DNA from: an uncultured Eubacteriales bacterium
GTDB lineage: Bacteria; Bacillota; Clostridia; Oscillospirales; Acutalibacteraceae
Assembly: GCA_900316455.1 (NCBI GenBank)
Contig: ONCX01000001.1
Coordinates: 1-45,378, forward strand
DNA: 45,378 nt
Direction: 5' to 3'
The notes under the pieces are model-generated. The model saw only the letters and a program-made list of their open reading frames with translations, ran no database searches and was not told the DNA's origin. Numbering within the stretch: the stretch's first letter is position 1; the number at the start of each line of letters is the position of its first letter. The translations under genes were made by a program, and so were the position numbers. Below, piece by piece: positions 42,120 through 45,378 of the stretch.

Positions 42120-43373
42120 TTATTTGCCAAGAACAGCGAGTAACACACCCGCCGCAACAGCCGAGCCTATAACGCCCGCAACATTCGGACCAAGAGCGTG
42201 CATAAGCAGATAGTTGGACGGATTGGTTTCCTGACCCACCTTCTGAGATACTCTTGCTGCCATTGGAACGGCTGATACGCCGGCTGAACCTATGAGAGGA
42301 TTTACCTTGCCGCCGGTGAAAATGTACATCAGCTTGCCGAAGATAACGCCGAACGCTGTGCCGAGACAGAATGCCGCGAGTCCCAGACCCACTATCATCA
42401 GAGTCTCAGCGGTGAGGAACACCTCCGCTCTTGCAGTAGCGCCGACAGTAGTTCCGAGGAATATTGTGACAATGTTCATAAGCTCATTCTGAGCCGCGTC
42501 GGATATTCTCTTTACCACGCCGCTCTCACGCATCAGGTTGCCGAGCATGAGCATACCCACAAGCGGAGCAGCCGAGGGCAGAAGAAGCGCGACAACGATA
42601 GTCACAATTATCGGGAACATGATCTTTTCGGTCTTTGAAACGGTTCGCAGCTGAGTCATGACAACCGAGCGTTCCTTTTTAGTTGTGAGCAAACGCATGA
42701 TCGGCGGCTGGATTATAGGCACAAGCGCCATGTAGCTGTATGCGGCGACCGCGATAGGACCGAGATAGTCCGCGGCGAGCTTTGATGTGACGTAGATAGC
42801 GGTAGGTCCGTCCGCGCCGCCGATAATTGCGATTGAACCGGCGACTTTGGCGGGAAAGCCTAAAAGAATGGCTCCGCAGAAAGTGAAGAATATGCCTATC
42901 TGAGCGGCGGCGCCGAGAATGAAGCTCTTGGGATTTGCGATAAGCGGACCGAAATCCGACATAGCGCCGATACCAAGAAAGATAAGCGGCGGATATATGC
43001 CGAGTTTGACTCCGAGATAAAGATAATAGAGCAGTCCTCCGGAATGGGCGACTTCAACGTAAGTCTGACCGTCGGGCATAACAATCTGCCCGTATTTTGC
43101 GATTTCAGTAGCGGAAGCTTTCGCTAATGGCACAAGCTCGGTAGTCGGAACGTCCATAACGCCGGACAGCGGAAGATTGACAAGCAGCATACCGAACGCT
43201 ATAGGAAGCAGCAGCAGCGGTTCAAACTGCCTGCCGATAGCGAGATACAGCAGGAAGCAGGCTATGCCTATCATTATTGCGTTTTTCCAGCCGTCGCCCT
43301 CAAAAAGACCGAGCAGACCCGATTCACTGAGAATGCTCAGAACCGACGCCCAGATGGAATTAAGTATCTCCAT
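42120..43373 (-). CDS. oadB: sodium-pumping decarboxylase, beta subunit
   Basis: This 417-residue membrane subunit couples decarboxylation of a carboxybiotin carrier to sodium export. It has about 10 hydrophobic segments and the conserved stretches of the OadB/GcdB/MmdB family: L-P-I-A-F-G-M-L-L-V-N-L-P, G-A-M-S-D-F-G-P-L-I-A-N-P with the sodium-site aspartate, G-G-A-D-G-P-T-A-I-Y, and G-S-A-G-V-S-A-V-P-M-A-A-R-V. The name oadB is generic; the substrate may be oxaloacetate, methylmalonyl-CoA or glutaconyl-CoA, and the alpha and biotin subunits are outside the window. It follows the gamma-like subunit by 30 bp. Confidence 0.94.
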   Translation of the reverse strand: MEILNSIWASVLSILSESGLLGLFEGDGWKNAIMIGIACFLLYLAIGRQFEPLLLLPIAFGMLLVNLPLSGVMDVPTTELVPLAKASATEIAKYGQIVMPDGQTYVEVAHSGGLLYYLYLGVKLGIYPPLIFLGIGAMSDFGPLIANPKSFILGAAAQIGIFFTFCGAILLGFPAKVAGSIAIIGGADGPTAIYVTSKLAADYLGPIAVAAYSYMALVPIIQPPIMRLLTTKKERSVVMTQLRTVSKTEKIMFPIIVTIVVALLLPSAAPLVGMLMLGNLMRESGVVKRISDAAQNELMNIVTIFLGTTVGATARAEVFLTAETLMIVGLGLAAFCLGTAFGVIFGKLMYIFTGGKVNPLIGSAGVSAVPMAARVSQKVGQETNPSNYLLMHALGPNVAGVIGSAVAAGVLLAVLGK

Positions 43374-43403
43374 GAATTAACCACCTTTCGGAAATAAACA
43401 GAA

Positions 43404-43850
43404 TCAGAACGGGCGGGTATTTTCGTAAACGCCCATGGCAGCCCACGCGCTGCGGCTGCCGGATTGACGTTGAGCGCGGGTAACCTTTTTGACGGAATAT
43501 TTCCCGCCGTCTTCCAAAGCCGCTACAGCCGCGGCGATAACGGCAATGATCTCGTCAGGAATCGCGCCGTCGTCAACAGGAACCGACGAGGCTGAGGGTG
43601 CGGCGGCAGCACGTTGCTGCTGTGCGGCTGATTTTTCAGAGTCGGTTTTTTTGTTCTTTGAAGCCTTTGAATTGGTGACGGCTCTGAAGATGCCGCCATA
43701 GGCATAAAAAATGAAGATGAGCAGAAGCAGAATCAAAAAGACGATAAGTATGCCGGAGCAGGTTATTACAGCCATCAGCATTCCTTTGTCATTGAATAAT
43801 TCCGTTCCGACGGCAGGCATGACTCCAGCCGGCAAAAACGATGTCAACAT
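43404..43850 (-). CDS. oadG: sodium-pumping decarboxylase, gamma (OadG-like) subunit
   Basis: This 148-residue protein has one strong membrane helix near its start (V-I-T-C-S-G-I-L-I-V-F-L-I-L-L-L) and a hydrophilic Ala/Ser/Gln-rich tail ending in a conserved-looking R-S-A-W-A-A-M-G...E-N-T-R-P-F motif, as in OadG-family subunits that assemble with beta. The frame is open to 43949, but that ATG lies upstream of the expected transcription start (about 43931), and the intermediate ATGs lack ribosome sites. ATG 43850 has GGGAGAG nine bases before it and is chosen. It heads the unit with oadB downstream. Confidence 0.78.
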   Translation of the reverse strand: MLTSFLPAGVMPAVGTELFNDKGMLMAVITCSGILIVFLILLLLIFIFYAYGGIFRAVTNSKASKNKKTDSEKSAAQQQRAAAAPSASSVPVDDGAIPDEIIAVIAAAVAALEDGGKYSVKKVTRAQRQSGSRSAWAAMGVYENTRPF

Positions 43851-43937
43851 AGGAAATATCTCTCCCATCATGAATTGAATATTTGCCATCGGGAGGAAAA
43901 AAAGCCGCTTCTTCCCAATATGCAATACTTGTAAGAT

Positions 43938-43966
43938 ATTATAGCTCACTAATTCGGTTATTTCAA
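43938..43966 (-). promoter_or_regulatory. promoter of the sodium pump gamma/beta unit
   Basis: TTGAAA (43961-43966) and TATAAT (43938-43943) on the minus strand with a 17-bp spacer. It also rules out the upstream ATG at 43949 as a start. Confidence 0.82.
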
Positions 43967-44122
43967 TATTGACATGTGATTTATTCGCGGTATTATTGTA
44001 TTTTTTCTGTTTTAAATATATTTAATTCACCATTTTTGGTTACTTATTGCAATGCTCTTATATAAAATAATAATCGCATGGAAGTATTTTTTTATTTACA
44101 ATGAAAAATCATAAAGAATGTA

Positions 44123-44151
44123 TTGCTTTTTTTTATTGGCGGTATTATAAT
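44123..44151 (+). promoter_or_regulatory. promoter of the phosphodiester-glycosidase-family gene
   Basis: TTGCTT (44123-44128) and TATAAT (44146-44151) with a 17-bp spacer on the plus strand, divergent from the sodium pump promoter. Confidence 0.72.
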
Positions 44152-44210
44152 AAATTTCATATTATTATGCAGCCTTAGAAATAATAGTACGGAGGAATAT
44201 CTAAGATAGT

Positions 44211-45293
44211 ATGTCAAAGAAAACAAAAGGAAATATTAAAGGTCCGGCAAATTTGCCGGATAACGGTAAAATCGCTAAAAAAAAGAAGAACATCGTTACT
44301 CACATACTTAATTTTATCTTGGACGTGCTTTTTTTAGCCATTATAGTTTTAGGACTCGTCAAGGCTGACATTTTCAATGTCTTATTAAGCGCTTTCAGTT
44401 TAAGCTCTACAGAATACAGTACATACGCCGACATTGAATCCGCGTTCACAAAATTAAGCGATTTATCCGCAGAAGAGATAAAAAAAAGAGAGCCGGTATA
44501 CGTGGTAGACATCAACGAATATGTTGCCCCAAAGCCTGATCCATCGAAATTCGACAAGGCTTTTGAAAACTACAAGGACGATACTATCGAGGTTCATTAT
44601 TATAAGGAATGGATGCATCAGTCATGGTTCCATTTTGTTGATGTAAAAATTAAACATCCTTCCCAGCTTCGTCTGGCGCTCGCTTTTGATAAATACTCGT
44701 CCGCAAGATGGCTTCGCAAGCTTCCGACTACCCTTTCCGCCGACGTCAACGCGGTATGTGCTGTAAACGGCGCGTTCTACAATATCAGATGGGGCGGTAC
44801 GCTTATCTATAAAAGACAGCTTTTGCAGCACCATCCCTTCGGAGTTGACATTCTGCTGATCGATTCTGACGGCAATTTCCACGTCATAGACGACTCGGAA
44901 CTCGAATCGAGCGGCGTACTCGAACAGTATGATATTGTCTCCGGCGTTGCTTTCGGTCCCAAGCTGGTTGAGGACGGACAGGAATTGACTATAACAAAAA
45001 GAAATTGGGAGCCGGGTACATATGAACCGCGCACTGCAATATGCCAGTTTTCTGACGACCTTCATTACCTTATAGTTCTCGCCGAGGGCAGAAACAGATC
45101 CAGTCTTGGAGTCCTGCTTCAGACCTTCGCACATGAGATCGCACAGAAGAATGTGAAGATTGCATATAATCTTGACGGAGGACAATCGGGTACTGTCATT
45201 ATCGGCAACCGGCTTAAAAACACTGTTGGCTGGGGACCTCAAAAGCCGGAAAGCGATATTATTTATTTTGCCACAGCTATAAAAGACAAGTAA
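44211..45293 (+). CDS. phosphodiester glycosidase (NAGPA) family protein, membrane-anchored
   Basis: This 360-residue protein has a basic N-terminus, one membrane helix (about 30-50) and an external domain of the NAGPA / phosphodiester glycosidase family: A-V-N-G-A-F-Y, a V-S-G-V-A-F-G-P stretch, E-P-R-T-A-I, and the signature Y-N-L-D-G-G-Q-S. The animal member removes GlcNAc from a phosphodiester; bacterial members are thought to act on phosphodiester-linked sugars of the envelope, but the substrate here is unknown. The GGAGG lies 15 nt before the ATG, an unusually long distance, and no nearer start exists. A further gene begins 18 bp downstream. Confidence 0.85.
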   Translation: MSKKTKGNIKGPANLPDNGKIAKKKKNIVTHILNFILDVLFLAIIVLGLVKADIFNVLLSAFSLSSTEYSTYADIESAFTKLSDLSAEEIKKREPVYVVDINEYVAPKPDPSKFDKAFENYKDDTIEVHYYKEWMHQSWFHFVDVKIKHPSQLRLALAFDKYSSARWLRKLPTTLSADVNAVCAVNGAFYNIRWGGTLIYKRQLLQHHPFGVDILLIDSDGNFHVIDDSELESSGVLEQYDIVSGVAFGPKLVEDGQELTITKRNWEPGTYEPRTAICQFSDDLHYLIVLAEGRNRSSLGVLLQTFAHEIAQKNVKIAYNLDGGQSGTVIIGNRLKNTVGWGPQKPESDIIYFATAIKDK

Positions 45294-45311
45294 ATTTGCT
45301 TGAGGAAAAAT

Positions 45312-45378
45312 ATGCTGGAATTATCTTACATATATAATGTAATATATCCGGAAAAGCTTCGCGTACTTCTTTATGCCG
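45312..45378 (+). CDS. start of a gene cut by the window edge
   Basis: An ATG at 45312 has GAGGA five bases before it, and the frame stays open to the window end (22 codons, beginning M-L-E-L-S-Y-I-Y). Too little is present to name it. It is closely spaced behind the glycosidase-family gene, so it is probably in the same transcript. Confidence 0.5.
   Translation, partial: MLELSYIYNVIYPEKLRVLLYA

Noticed and set aside
44622-45242. 206-codon frame opposite the phosphodiester-glycosidase-family gene
   Set aside because: Antisense shadow of a well-supported gene.
1-45378. CRISPR array
   Set aside because: No series of evenly spaced short repeats with unique spacers was seen; the repeats present are single pairs or protein-coding repeats.

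Overview
The window reads as the chromosome of a low-to-mid GC, anaerobic, Gram-positive bacterium of the class Clostridia, most likely a gut Oscillospiraceae/Ruminococcaceae-type organism. This is inferred from gene content, not from a database match. The supporting genes are a SpoVB/MurJ-type flippase, a membrane decarboxylase sodium pump (beta and gamma subunits), the paired M16-like proteins YfmF/YfmH, a DUF4830 protein, BspA-type leucine-rich repeats, strong AGGAGG ribosome sites and many TTG starts. Promoters with near-consensus -35/-10 boxes at 17-bp spacing precede many units, which helps place starts.

Layout. (1) 1-1610: the right end of an integrated element. It holds the C-terminus of a tyrosine recombinase, diverged direct repeats, and an antitoxin/PIN pair whose toxin is broken by an in-frame stop. 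(2) 1610-6176, minus strand: two glycosyltransferases, then a lipoprotein and an Ig-like repeat surface protein preceded by a short leader ORF. (3) 6383-7306: a flavin-reductase-like gene broken by TGA. (4) 7384-10866, minus: tig, a structured intergenic RNA, clpP, clpX. (5) 11059-18994, minus: a metallophosphoesterase, thrC, a TIR/TIR-like/LRR protein behind a strong intrinsic terminator, a DUF4830 protein, a cytidylate-kinase-like protein, and ilvB-ilvN. (6) 19282-24343: zinc-ribbon protein, SpoVB-like flippase, HU, an orphan 361-residue protein and a YefM/YoeB pair with a recognisable operator. (7) 24480-34017: tRNA-Leu(UAG), a zinc-ribbon membrane protein, an esterase-fold protein lacking its catalytic serine with a membrane partner, a PutP-type symporter, two surface/membrane proteins, LepA, and a GT2-GtrA fusion. 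(8) 34089-41908, minus: a tight seven-gene operon (phosphohexomutase, acidic membrane protein, yfmF, yfmH, lgt, VanZ-like protein, folD). (9) 42120-45378: sodium pump beta/gamma subunits, a divergent phosphodiester-glycosidase-family protein, and the start of another gene.

How the genes fit together. tig-clpP-clpX is the usual chaperone/protease cluster. ilvBN and thrC serve branched-chain amino acid and threonine synthesis. lgt, the flippase, the phosphohexomutase and the glycosyltransferases serve the cell envelope. The most unusual items are the TIR-TIR-like-LRR protein with its terminator-gated leader, the structured RNA before clpP, the serine-less esterase with its membrane partner, the leader ORF of the Ig-repeat protein, and the two genes split by single in-frame stops.
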